Positions 12,101 through 22,000 of a stretch of DNA of 64,000 nucleotides are shown here, one piece after another. The notes beneath the pieces were generated by a model. The model had not been told where the DNA came from. It searched no databases and worked only from the letters and a program-made list of their open reading frames with translations. The position numbers and the translations under genes were made by a program. This DNA comes from Plazaster borealis (Eukaryota; Echinodermata; Asteroidea; Forcipulatida; Labidiasteridae): positions 7,998,001 to 8,062,000 of the forward strand of contig CM037472.1 in assembly GCA_021014325.1 (NCBI GenBank), given 5' to 3'. Every line of letters starts with the position of its first letter. The stretch's first letter is position 1.

Positions 12101-12494
12101 AACAACCAGTGACAGTGTGGACAAAACTTCTAGTTCTACCTTTTTGAGACATTTTGCATGCCATACAAGTGTTGAAAGTTAATGGAACCTTCATTTACCA
12201 TCAAATAAACAGCCTTTTTGGGGGGGGGGTTTCTTAAAATCTGCTGGTGTCAGTTCTCAATTGGAGTCATTTCTTTTTATGGAATCGAAACGGGTTCCAA
12301 AACTTTTGGAACTGCCCTAGTAGTTTATATTGAATGTTCAGAAGTAAAATTTTAAACCTCGTAAATTTACTATGTACTAATGCATCTGGCAAACAATTGT
12401 GTGCAATTAATCTAAAAGATCTTTCTTCTTGATGTTCAGAAGTAATTTTTATTACAGATGTGCAAATAGTTCATGAGACCTTTAACCTTTGCAG
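12101..12494. other. sequence preceding GPATCH2 coding exon 1
   Basis: Non-coding. It includes a run of ten Gs near 12220 and ends in a splice acceptor (CCTTTGCAG) at 12494, so at least part of it is an intron following an unseen 5' untranslated exon. Confidence 0.5.
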
Positions 12495-13403
12495 CTGAAT
12501 GCAGTTTGACATGGAGCATTTGGCACAGGCTTTGGCAGGAGCACTAGAAGAACCATCACTTTTTGGGGAATTGGACAACGACTGTCAAACATCAGCCATG
12601 AACAGCCCAAAGCTTATCAAGCGTCAGTCACGTAAACGTCGTGGACGTAAGCGTCGAATGGACCCAAACCCTGTGTGGGATCACACTGTGAAGCTCAGTG
12701 ATGGATCAGACACCAGTTTAGATGAGGCACAAAAAGACTACATGGAGAACATTGCTGCCCAACACAGTGACTCCCCCTCCGAAGATACACTCATGATGAG
12801 AAGGTTGTCTTCACTCAATGTTACATCCTCAAGTAACTTGTACGGTGAATCTGATTCTGTTACTGAAAACCACAGCCTTCCGAAACAGCCCCTCCGACGC
12901 AAAAAGAGGTTCAAGAGAATGGTCGTTGATGACCCAACATGTTCCTGTATCTCATCCAGAGCCTGCCCTGCTTCAAAACTTGAATTTTCGTGTAGTGCCG
13001 ATTTTCAACCAGAAGTAAGCCACAAGAGGCACAAACTCAAGCGCTCCAAGAAGAACTTGTCATCAGACAACTTGGAAAATGCTCCTCAGGTTGATGGAGA
13101 TGTAAGTTTTGACATTCTCAGCATGAAGCTGAAGAGAAAGGACATGAGTGGAAAAAGCAAGAAGCAGAGCAGATCTGACTCAAACCCACAAAGCCCCTGC
13201 CTCTCTGATCTTGCTGTCCATTCTGATAACAGCTTACATAGACGAGTGTCAACAGAAAGTCCAGTTTCACTACCTGACAGTTCTGGGACTGGACGTAAGC
13301 TGTCAGGAAGCGATGGAGCCAGTGAAAAGACAATCGGACGAGAAATGGAATGCACTAGTAATGAGAGTGACGTCACAATGGATGCTATTAATTCTAAGGA
13401 CAG
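12495..13403 (+). CDS. GPATCH2: GPATCH2 coding exon 1
   Basis: The acceptor is CCTTTGCAG and the donor CAG|GTGTGT. Coding starts at 12499 and gives 301 codons plus two bases. It holds the N-terminal helix, the basic KRQSRKRRGRKRR block and a second basic block (RRKKRFKRMVVDD). Reading on through the donor gives 44 more codons to a stop at 13534-13536, which would be an intron-retention product and not the main protein. Confidence 0.9.
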
Positions 13404-16400
13404 GTGTGTATCTTTTTGTTTCAATACTTGGGGTCCTAGACAGGAATATGGGCAATTCCATGAAGATTCGCTTTATATAGAACTCAGGAATCAGAAATCT
13501 AGTTGTCTGAATGATTTGCTTGACTTGATATGTTGAAATCTGTTGTAAGTCAAGTTTGCTGTTACACTGTGGAACAGCAAGTCAACAAACAATGTCTATA
13601 AAAGCAGGTTAGTGTGAAGATGTTTATGAACAACTCTTAAAACATATTTAAAGGCACTGAACACGTTTGGTAATTGTCAAAGACCAGTGTTCCCACTTGG
13701 TGTATCCCAACATATGCATAAAATAACAAGCCTGTGAAAATTTGGGCTCAATTGGTCATCGAAGTTGCAAGAAAGGGATAAAAGAAAAAACACCCTTGTT
13801 GTACACATTTGTGTGCTTTCAGATAGGAATAAAAGGCTTCTTGCCAGAAGTCTTTTATTATTTTAGTGAGAAATTACCTCTTCCTCCAAAAATACATTAC
13901 TTCAGAGGGAGTCGTTTCTCACAATGTTTGATACTATCAACAGCTCTCTGTTGCTCGTTACCAAGTCAGTTTTTACGCTAATATATATTTTGAGTAATTA
14001 CCAAATGTGTACAGTGCCTTTAAACATCAAAATGGAAGCAACATTTGCTTTGCAGTTTGGAGGAAAATACTCTATAGACATTTCAGAGCCCCAGGTTTTA
14101 ATTTGGAGCTGCATTGAGCTGTTATTGACAATCTTCAAAAGTATTCCATACTCAATGTTTAAACATACCGGTACGTTAATATTTTATATTCATTTTTGTT
14201 TCGCAGTGATTCCAGCAGTTTGTTAAGCAGTGATGAATGTGCATTATATACCAATGATGAAGGAAGGGAAGGTAAAGTTGGATGGAATCCTACAAGGTTT
14301 TAAAAACAGTGTTTTGATCAGCATCAGAGACCTCTTAATTCACCATAGCATGAAATGTTTTTGAATTACTTGTTTGAATGTTTTCTTTAGAGTAACTTGG
14401 ATTCAAACACTTTATACTTGTATGTATAGTATGTTAACTTTGAACCTAATTTTCTACATTCCAAGGCAGAATACATTTTGGGACACCATGTGGTCTCGAT
14501 GCCCAATGAAAGGGTCACTTTTCTCAGTATTAACCCTTATTACCAGAAATCATACACATTTTACTTCTAGGCTTGCCAGAGTTTACTTATTTTAAAACTG
14601 CGCATTCAGATTGGAAAGGCTTTGGTAAGGAATTATCAAGCCTTAGTATTAATCGTGATTGAATGTTGTACTTGTGCAGGTGATGATGAGCAGAGTGATT
14701 TCTTTCATGAACCAGAAGCAATGGCTGCCAATCCTGGAATCATCCCGTGGTGGGAAAAGAAATCAACGTCTCGTAAAGATGATGAGAGATTCAGTCAAAT
14801 CCTGAATGGCACATTCCCACTTCTGTCAAGAAACTCTCAGAGAAGTAAGTAGAACACATGCTACATGTGTTTCCCAAGTTCCTCAGTATTATCACACTTC
14901 CCCCGCCATTTGCCTGAAATTTGATTGATTCATCACAAAGCAAAGACAACCAATGTCCAAGAGAGTCCAAACAAATTCGATTAGAGTTTGTCGAAGAAAT
15001 GTAATTCTTGCAACATTCTTTTGGTTTTACCTGTATATGATGTTTGTTAAGCACTGTGTAGTCAGTGCTCTCTGTATCCTGCAGGAGAAATTAAATATAG
15101 TATGAACCAACGATTATAGAGCTTCGGCGCAAGATTGGGAACTCCGGCTGAAATGTGAAATGTGGACTGAACGCCATTTCAGCAAGCACCTCTTTGATGC
15201 AGCAAGAGATCATTGCAGACAATGACCATTGCTATTAATGATATAACAAAACATTTGCTTGCTGAAATGGCGCCCATGCGTATTTCACGTTCCAACAATA
15301 GATAGAGCTCCAGTAACGAATCTCTTTGATCTTTGGTATAAACCCTTATCCCAAGTATTCTACAGCAGATGTATGTTTTAACCATTAGACCACTGAGCTT
15401 GCTCGGTTCATATCCTGTTATTAGCATTAGGTACAAAGAACATAATTATGGTGGTTTTACCCAATAAAAGCTCTGTATGTTCCAATGAAATTTGATCTCT
15501 GCTCTGGAATATTAATGGTGCATATAGATTTCCCATGCAAGATTCAAGGAAGACATTGAGTAAACATTTTTTGTTAAATGTATTGATGAAGGATTAACAA
15601 AAAATGAATCGACTACTGTAGGATAATTTGTACATTTGTTATCATCTTATAGATTTACAGTCACGATTGCGAAGTCTCCAGAATGGAGATGAAGGCCAAA
15701 TAAGGGGATGTAGACCAAGGATACACAAAACAAAGGTAAAGAAACAAAAGTATGCATTCAATTCAATAATTTAAAAAAAAGGAATTGCAGATAATGGAAG
15801 TTGACATTCACAATGGGAAAAAAATACTGAATTTGTTATCTTAAGTTTTAAAAACAAATGTTTTAACCATGGTCTAAAAACAAATAATAGTTCAAAGTTC
15901 AAGTGGTTGCTGGTTGAAGGGTACGCGGGGGAAATCTAGAAAATATTACACTTCAATTTTAAAACTTTATAAGAATAAATGTCTTAAAGCCTGTTCTGAG
16001 AGAAACAAATCAAATTACCTTCAATGATCATGGTTGCATAATTTCAGGTGGTCTTGCTGTACCTATTTTTATTTTGCTGTTGATTAAATCATTCATCATA
16101 ATAAATACATATTTACATATCCACAAAACACACTAGCAAATAAGGAACACATTGTATGGGAAATGAGGCATATAAAAAAAAAACTGAAGCATTAAGGTAA
16201 TACTTTTAATGTCAATCAAATAAGTTAATGACAGAAAAAAATGATTGAACAGTTCAAAATTAGGCAAATGAAATACAAATGGACTGAACAGAAACATAAT
16301 AAGACTACATACAGAAAATGAAGGTAGTAAGCTAGTTACATTTTAATTTTTTGTCTGTCCATGTTTTATGTTTTGGTACACAGAGGTTAAAGAGAACTTC

Positions 16401-16457
16401 TCTTTCAGCTGTCAACGAAAAGATTGTTGGATTCCTCAGAAACCCACAAGAAAAAGA
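12495..16457 (+). CDS. GPATCH2: GPATCH2-like gene, 5' part (5 exons; G-patch domain missing)
   Basis: Five exons (12495-13403, 14207-14271, 14680-14844, 15653-15735, 16409-16457) join in a single frame. The first 406 codons agree with the family in order: an N-terminal helix (MEHLAQALAGALEE), a basic block at residues 41-53 (KRQSRKRRGRKRR), an acidic/Ser stretch, then TNDEG, DDEQSD and PWWEK blocks. Vertebrate GPATCH2 proteins are nuclear, about 530 residues long, and end in a G-patch, the motif that engages DEAH-box RNA helicases. That domain and the preceding linker are not found before the 500-N gap. Translation may start at M1 (12499) or M5 (12511): an in-frame stop lies just upstream of M1 within the same exon. 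The family assignment rests on my memory of the human protein and is firm; the fifth exon is less certain. Confidence 0.9.
13652..14019. mobile_element. TTAA-flanked palindromic MITE, copy 1
   Basis: It lies in GPATCH2 intron 1. The unit starts AGGCACTGAACACGTTTGG and ends with the near-complement CCAAATGTGTACAGTGCCT, and TTAA occurs exactly on both sides (13648-13651 and 14020-14023). TTAA duplication is the mark of piggyBac-type insertion. Copies 2 and 3 are at 40919-41262 and 43025-43397. There is no coding capacity. Confidence 0.8.
14207..14271 (+). CDS. GPATCH2: GPATCH2 coding exon 2
   Basis: This 65-bp exon has acceptor TTTCGCAG and donor GAAG|GTAAAG. It encodes SDSSSLLSSDECALYTNDEG with its split flanking codons; the SDSSSL and TNDEG words match the family. 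Confidence 0.9.
14272..14679 (+). other. GPATCH2 intron 2
   Basis: AT-rich intron with a normal donor and a TTGTGCAG acceptor. I see no repeat or RNA gene in it. Confidence 0.7.
14680..14844 (+). CDS. GPATCH2: GPATCH2 coding exon 3
   Basis: This 165-bp exon has acceptor CTTGTGCAG and donor AGAA|GTAAGT. It carries the most conserved pre-G-patch block of the family: DDEQSDFFHE, then GIIPWWEKK, then ILNGTFPLLSR. The junction with exon 2 restores a Gly codon exactly. Confidence 0.92.
15119..15311. repeat. palindromic repeat in GPATCH2 intron 3
   Basis: GCCATTTCAGCAAGCA at about 15173 is matched by its complement TTGCTTGCTGAAATGGC at about 15255. The outer words AGAGCT, GGAAC and GTGAAAT are mirrored too. 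It is a MITE-like unit of about 193 bp with no open frame. Confidence 0.6.
15334..15400 (-). repeat. degenerate tRNA-like (SINE?) sequence
   Basis: On the minus strand TGGTCTAATGGTTA is a good A-box of the Glu/Asp tRNA type, and GGTTTATACC about 45 bases on is a weak B-box. It does not fold as a tRNA, so a decayed tRNA-derived SINE is the likeliest origin. It is of a different type from the TGGCCGAG SINE family elsewhere in the window. Confidence 0.3.
15653..15735 (+). CDS. GPATCH2: GPATCH2 coding exon 4
   Basis: This 83-bp exon has acceptor ATCTTATAG and donor AAAG|GTAAAG. It encodes the basic segment LQSRLRSLQNGDEGQIRG and onward; human GPATCH2 has FQARLSRLHG at the same place. Frame is kept on both sides. 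Confidence 0.85.
15736..16408 (+). other. GPATCH2 intron 4
   Basis: AT-rich, with no recognisable repeat or RNA gene. Confidence 0.6.
16409..16457 (+). CDS. GPATCH2: GPATCH2 coding exon 5 (tentative)
   Basis: A pyrimidine-rich acceptor (TTCTCTTTCAG) and a strong donor (A|GTAAGT) bound a 49-bp exon that reads LSTKRLLDSSETHKKK in the correct phase. It could match the NKRMVHFSPDSHHH region of the human protein. A competing acceptor at 16382 would give RLKRTSLSAVNEKIV and onward in another frame, so the reading is not settled. Confidence 0.5.
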
Positions 16458-17867
16458 GTAAGTAATGTCATAGAAATGTCATAGAATCCTACTTTGTGTA
16501 GGCCTTGAATTTCAAGACGGCCATTGCCGTTGTTACCCTTCAAGTGGCCATGATGCCCCTTGCAAATGAGCCAATATTAACGCCACTTTTGCCATGCCCT
16601 TTTTGCACCGTAAAAGGACTGTAAATCGAAGAAAAGAAATTGCGATCACAATCTACAAAATGCACCTGACAAGGGACTTTTTTAGCACCGGGTGTCCTCC
16701 CCCCCCCAAAAAAAAGAGCCCTCTATTTCTACAATGTTTCTGGCACTGAAAATATCCCCAGGGCCCATTCTTGTTGAAGTATTATTTATTTAACTTAATA
16801 TGTAGTATTTTTTTTTTTTAATCTACCTGTAAACTAAAGATATCCAGCTCGTTTTCTGTCTCACGTGTATCCGCATTGTCATAAGTTTGCCACCACACAC
16901 CAATATGTGCACACAACTTGTGTGAGTTAGATAAAACACATGCATCAAAAGGATGAAATCTGGCTCCGTGATACTCTACATGTACATAAGCCAATATACA
17001 GTCTAGACACAGACACAATGCACATTGTACAACTATACATTCTACAGAATCTGGCTCCTGAGTTTTTCTAATGTTTTACTTTTGGATGCGGCAGCAAACA
17101 GGCGCTGTGAGAATTAATCTGCAAGCATGGAAACATCGATGCATCAACTTGAAACAAAAATTACACCAACAAGCAACGATATCATCGATCGCGATTGAGG
17201 CCAAGATCTATCAAAACTTTTGATAAAGGCATTAAGAATGGATGGAAATGGAGTATGTTTGAAAAACAAGTTTCCTCTTGCTGAAATTGTTTGTTTCAAA
17301 AACTTGAATGACCTGGTGGTTAGGCGTGTCTGTTTGCTGTGCAAAATGTGAGCATTGATCTTTATTATTTATCATATTTTACAGAAAAGAAAGCATTTCG
17401 TTCAAATTATTTTGAAAAAATTCCAAAATACTGAGAGTAAAATAAAAAGCATCCCAAATTCAAAATAGTTTGGGCTCTAAAGTAGGTTTTATGCACAAGT
17501 TGTCAACAATGTATTTCAAATTGTGAAACCGAACTTAACAGTGAACCAATAAATGATAGTGAATCCGGTGCACCATTAAATGTTCTTTTTATGACTTTAA
17601 TCACAACTAGACTTAAGATTTTGTTAAAACAAAAACAAGGTGTTCGGTAGACTTGTCCAATTAGCGAAAACTCGCGGGGATATGAAGAAAAAGAAGAAGT
17701 ATTAAAAAAAAACGGCAGTAAAGGTCACAGGGATCACACTTTGTGTAAGATTTTAAAAATACTCCAGGGTCCTTCACACGGTCCGAAGATCTTGTGTTTA
17801 GCAATTATGGTTCTCCAGATATGATTTTTCTAAATACTAAACATTGATTTAATGTTATGACATCATC
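16458..17867 (+). other. sequence between GPATCH2 exon 5 and the gap
   Basis: I looked for the expected KRRRKAAPLPG-like linker and the G-patch core (GxxxGxGLG) on the plus strand and found neither. A short A-box-like tRNA fragment (TGACCTGGTGGTTAGG) lies near 17310. The rest is non-coding and AT-rich. Confidence 0.6.
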
Positions 17868-18367
17868 NNNNNNNNNNNNNNNNNNNNNNNNNNNNNNNNN
17901 NNNNNNNNNNNNNNNNNNNNNNNNNNNNNNNNNNNNNNNNNNNNNNNNNNNNNNNNNNNNNNNNNNNNNNNNNNNNNNNNNNNNNNNNNNNNNNNNNNNN
18001 NNNNNNNNNNNNNNNNNNNNNNNNNNNNNNNNNNNNNNNNNNNNNNNNNNNNNNNNNNNNNNNNNNNNNNNNNNNNNNNNNNNNNNNNNNNNNNNNNNNN
18101 NNNNNNNNNNNNNNNNNNNNNNNNNNNNNNNNNNNNNNNNNNNNNNNNNNNNNNNNNNNNNNNNNNNNNNNNNNNNNNNNNNNNNNNNNNNNNNNNNNNN
18201 NNNNNNNNNNNNNNNNNNNNNNNNNNNNNNNNNNNNNNNNNNNNNNNNNNNNNNNNNNNNNNNNNNNNNNNNNNNNNNNNNNNNNNNNNNNNNNNNNNNN
18301 NNNNNNNNNNNNNNNNNNNNNNNNNNNNNNNNNNNNNNNNNNNNNNNNNNNNNNNNNNNNNNNNNNN
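17868..18367. other. assembly gap of exactly 500 N
   Basis: A run of 500 unresolved bases, a round number that usually marks a scaffold join of unknown length. Both the GPATCH2 gene (from the left) and the FBXO11 gene (from the right) lose their 3' halves here. Confidence 0.99.
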
Positions 18368-18380
18368 ACTTTGCTTATCA

Positions 18381-18453
18381 GGGCCCCATTTCATGTTAGT
18401 GTTTACTATGGAATTGAGAACCTCTGAATCTCTGGTAAGCAAAAATTGGGCCC
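18381..18453. mobile_element. GGGCCCAATTTCAT-family MITE, deleted copy
   Basis: GGGCCCCATTTCATGTTAGT on the left and its counterpart GGTAAGCAAAAATTGGGCCC on the right enclose a very short interior, so this is an internally shortened copy of the family at 23261-23452. Confidence 0.6.
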
Positions 18454-18918
18454 AGTTCATACGTGTACGGTAAGCACATACATGTATAACTTGTGATATA
18501 CACAGTGGGGGCTCTAGAAGCCAGTTGTATCAGCAAAGCATGCATGTTGTGTAATTATACAGTAAGCCCACTGCACCATACTCCAAGATCAATGGATTTG
18601 CACCCTTCCTGACTAAGCATACCAAAAACTGAAAATGCAACGTTATAATGCACTCTGGAAACAGAACTTTCAATTTTTGCCCAAACACTATATGAATAAG
18701 TTCATATGTGTGGCATTTCCTCTAACCCCAATGAATTAAATCAACATTTTACAGAATTGAAGTTTTCCTGGGAAAATACCAAAGCCAAATTTACCAGGTT
18801 TGTGAAAAGACAAAACTTGGTGAATAAGTTACCTGGAAAGTTTCTCTCATCTTAAACTCAGGAATAGTTTTTGTTTCTTTGTTGTCAATGTAGGTAATAT
18901 AGAATCTACTGAACTTAC

Positions 18919-19025
18919 TCTAATGCTGATATGGCCTAAGTATGCATCTTCGCATCCTTCAAAGAAAACAAACGTGGACTCCTTGAAATTTTCTACGATG
19001 ACACTGTCTGGGATATGACCAGGAG
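18919..19025 (-). CDS. FBXO11: FBXO11 exon 7 in window
   Basis: Acceptor CTGAACAG, donor AGA|GTAAGT. It reads [17 protein letters not shown], then [17 protein letters not shown], matching the human beta-helix start (KVIIENTRDSTFVFMEG). It is the last exon seen before the gap. Confidence 0.93.
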
Positions 19026-22000
19026 CTGTTCAGTGAGAGATAAAGTGTAGTATAAATATGTATTCATAAATACTTCTACTTCTGATTCATTCTCGGCAGA
19101 GTCTATAAGCTAGGATATAAATGCCAAGGAGAAATTATAGTTAAGTGTCTTCCTCAAGGACACAAGTGCCGGGACCGAGATTCGAACCCACATTGTGATG
19201 ACTCAGCCACCACAACTTGAATTCGCTGCGCTAGACCACTCGGCCAGGACACACTATTAAAATGTGATATGAAGAACTGCTTTTAAAACTAGCAAATAAG
19301 TGGTCCAAGAACAAGCAAACATTGTGTACAGTGTGTACAGTATGTACTTTGCCATTGGATTACTATTGGTTTTGAGTAATATCCAGGATTGATACTACCT
19401 TGTTGCATCAAGTTATTTTAACGATGTCACATCTATTCATTCAATGTTATTGTATAAACCAAGTTACCCATGACATCACATGTTTACACAAGAGCGATAG
19501 ACTCTGCACTTACTTCAGGTACAATTTTATACAGCTCAATGGAAGAAACAATATCAAATTGTACCTTTTATGAAGATTGCACTGTATCATTTTTAACAAA
19601 TTTGTATATGAAGAAAGGGGACATATATCAAAACCTTTTTATTGTGGCAAATGTAACATTTCTTATATGACAAGCAGCATCTTACCTGCCAAGAAATGCA
19701 AAATGTATGTCTTTAAAAAACCCTAATGTGACATAATCTATTGAAGAAGCCAAATTTAAAGTATGAAACAAAGGATGAAACATTTGAAATGGTGGCTTGA
19801 GTGTGCGCAAACACAGTGATAACATACCAGCATTGATGTGGATAACTTACCAGCACCAAGAATGCAGACTGGTGTATCTATGTACAGCCATTCACCACTA
19901 TATACCCCAGCATGTAATAAGATGAGTGGGTAGTCGTTCCCCTCCACTGATGACAGTGCTTCCTCTATCGTGTCATAATACTGGATATCTCTACCCTTAT
20001 ACATGTCCATGTTGTCATAAACACGGCGGGCAAAGCCTGGTTTGACATGAACTGCATTATACTGCAAATGGACAAATGGTTTGGTTTATTTCGGTTATCA
20101 AAAAAAATTTGAGACACTGGGTTGTTCCAACTGGAAGACACAGGGATGAGATTGGACGGATGTGAACAATTGCTTGATAGGTCTGGCTTCCCCCTTATTC
20201 TAGACCCAGAACCTCCCAGATGTTACAATTCAGGAGGTAGCAGACTCTGTGCATCACCAGAAATACAAAACTACAGATTTGAACACACTGTGACCTTTTA
20301 CTTTCTCTCCTCAGTGATTGCTTTAGTTCTTTCAAGACAATTTTAAGGCTCAAGGAGGTTTCTTAGAACATCCTGAAATCAGGAAAAATCATGAGAAATC
20401 ACATGCCTGAAGAAAGTAACAGATACACTTAAGTGCCCAAATTCAGGGCACTGGTTACCACAGAATTCTGCACTTAAGTGCCCTGTAAAGTATGTCATTT
20501 TATGGGTTTGTAAGTGACGAATCCACCGTAAGCAGTGCCATGAAGTTGGGCTTTTAAAAAAATAAAATGCTCGGATATTTAGTTTTGTTTACAAGACCCG
20601 ATATTCTTTCTTTGAAGTGTTAATTGATGACCTTTTGGGATGGGGAGGTTTGGACTTTAAAAATATCACCTCATTAAATCAAAATAAATTACTTCCCCGG
20701 TCCTTTTGAAGTCACTAGAATAAGGCTAGTGGTCCATTGGGTATTTTGTACCCTGCAAGATGTCACAACGTTTTTTTTAACAGCGATACATTTGTTTAAC
20801 TAAGGTTTGTGTTAACTCCACGCAAAAATACCTCCAATGAGTTGTTGTGGTTCTGAAAAGAACTTTTGTTCTGACGACTCAACATTTTTAATCAGAGATA
20901 TTATTACATGGTGTCACCACAAACTTTAGTTTCAAGATTATTTTCCAATAATGCAAAGTTTCAAATCCTACTTAAAGACACATCCCTATCGACTGATTAA
21001 TTATAACAATGGAACTGTGAAAAAAATGTATGAGTAATGTACAGGTTTCTTGTGGAGTATCACTGGTTCATCATTTCACAATATGAAGTCCTGTCACAAA
21101 ACATATTGAACCTCTTAATTCCAGTTTGTCTCATTATTTCCCATCAGGTTCATCAGCATTTAAAATGAACTTGTATTTAAATGAACTAATGAACTAATTA
21201 CACTGCAAACCAGTTCTTACCAGTGTTTTAAAACTTTCCTTCCAGATGTTGGGCGAGTCTACTTTATCTGGTTGTACAAATTTAAATCTTGTTGGTGATG
21301 GCCGCAACAATGGCAATGACATCTCATATACTGACTGGTACATCTTTTTCCTACAGAGTCAGGCAAAACAAATACAACCATTTTATAATAAGGGTTTTAA
21401 GTGTTTATTAAAAGCACATGTTTATGTACCATATTTCTAAGTGTAGACCTACATTGTTGTTACAAGGATTGTGAAAAATGGTTACTTGGTGGTGTGAATT
21501 TTATTTGCAACATACCTAGGAAGCTCTAACTTGTCCATATGAGCACAGGGCTTGCAAGGTCTATTTGAAATATCTATCAATAAGTATACATGTACAAGCT
21601 TGGCACTACATGTATAACACCACATAGACAATGATGCACATTGTCCTGGTCTTGAATTGGTGTGCCTTCAATTTTGTTTTGTTTTAGAAGTTTCCTTTAC
21701 TCAAATCATTTACATGTAAGAAAAATTACACTGGGAAATTTCTTCTCACATCATGGATAAGGAACTTCTTTAGAAAAAAAAAATGTTTGTGGTTTTCAAA
21801 TGTGTTTTAAATACCAATGTAAATAAGTCTTCAAAGATAAATGATCTAAACTTGTCCGGCTGTTTAAAATAAAAAACGAAACCCCCCAAACCCCATATAA
21901 AACAATTGTCTGACTGCTAGACAAATTGATCTTATTCTTATTCCCCCTACTGTACACTAACAGAAAAACATGTCAGGCAGACAAAAGGGTGTGAGTTGAT

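Larger units (their letters stand above)
14845..15652 (+). other. GPATCH2 intron 3
   Basis: It contains an inverted-repeat unit at 15119-15311 and, on the minus strand, a degenerate tRNA-like sequence at 15334-15400. The rest is plain AT-rich intron. Confidence 0.65.

Noticed and set aside
13086..13480. Alternative frames over GPATCH2 exon 1
   Set aside because: They are shadows of the coding frame, which alone matches the family.
17855..18460. Open frames of 180-201 codons across 17.86-18.46 kb
   Set aside because: They consist of unresolved N codons and are artefacts of the gap.
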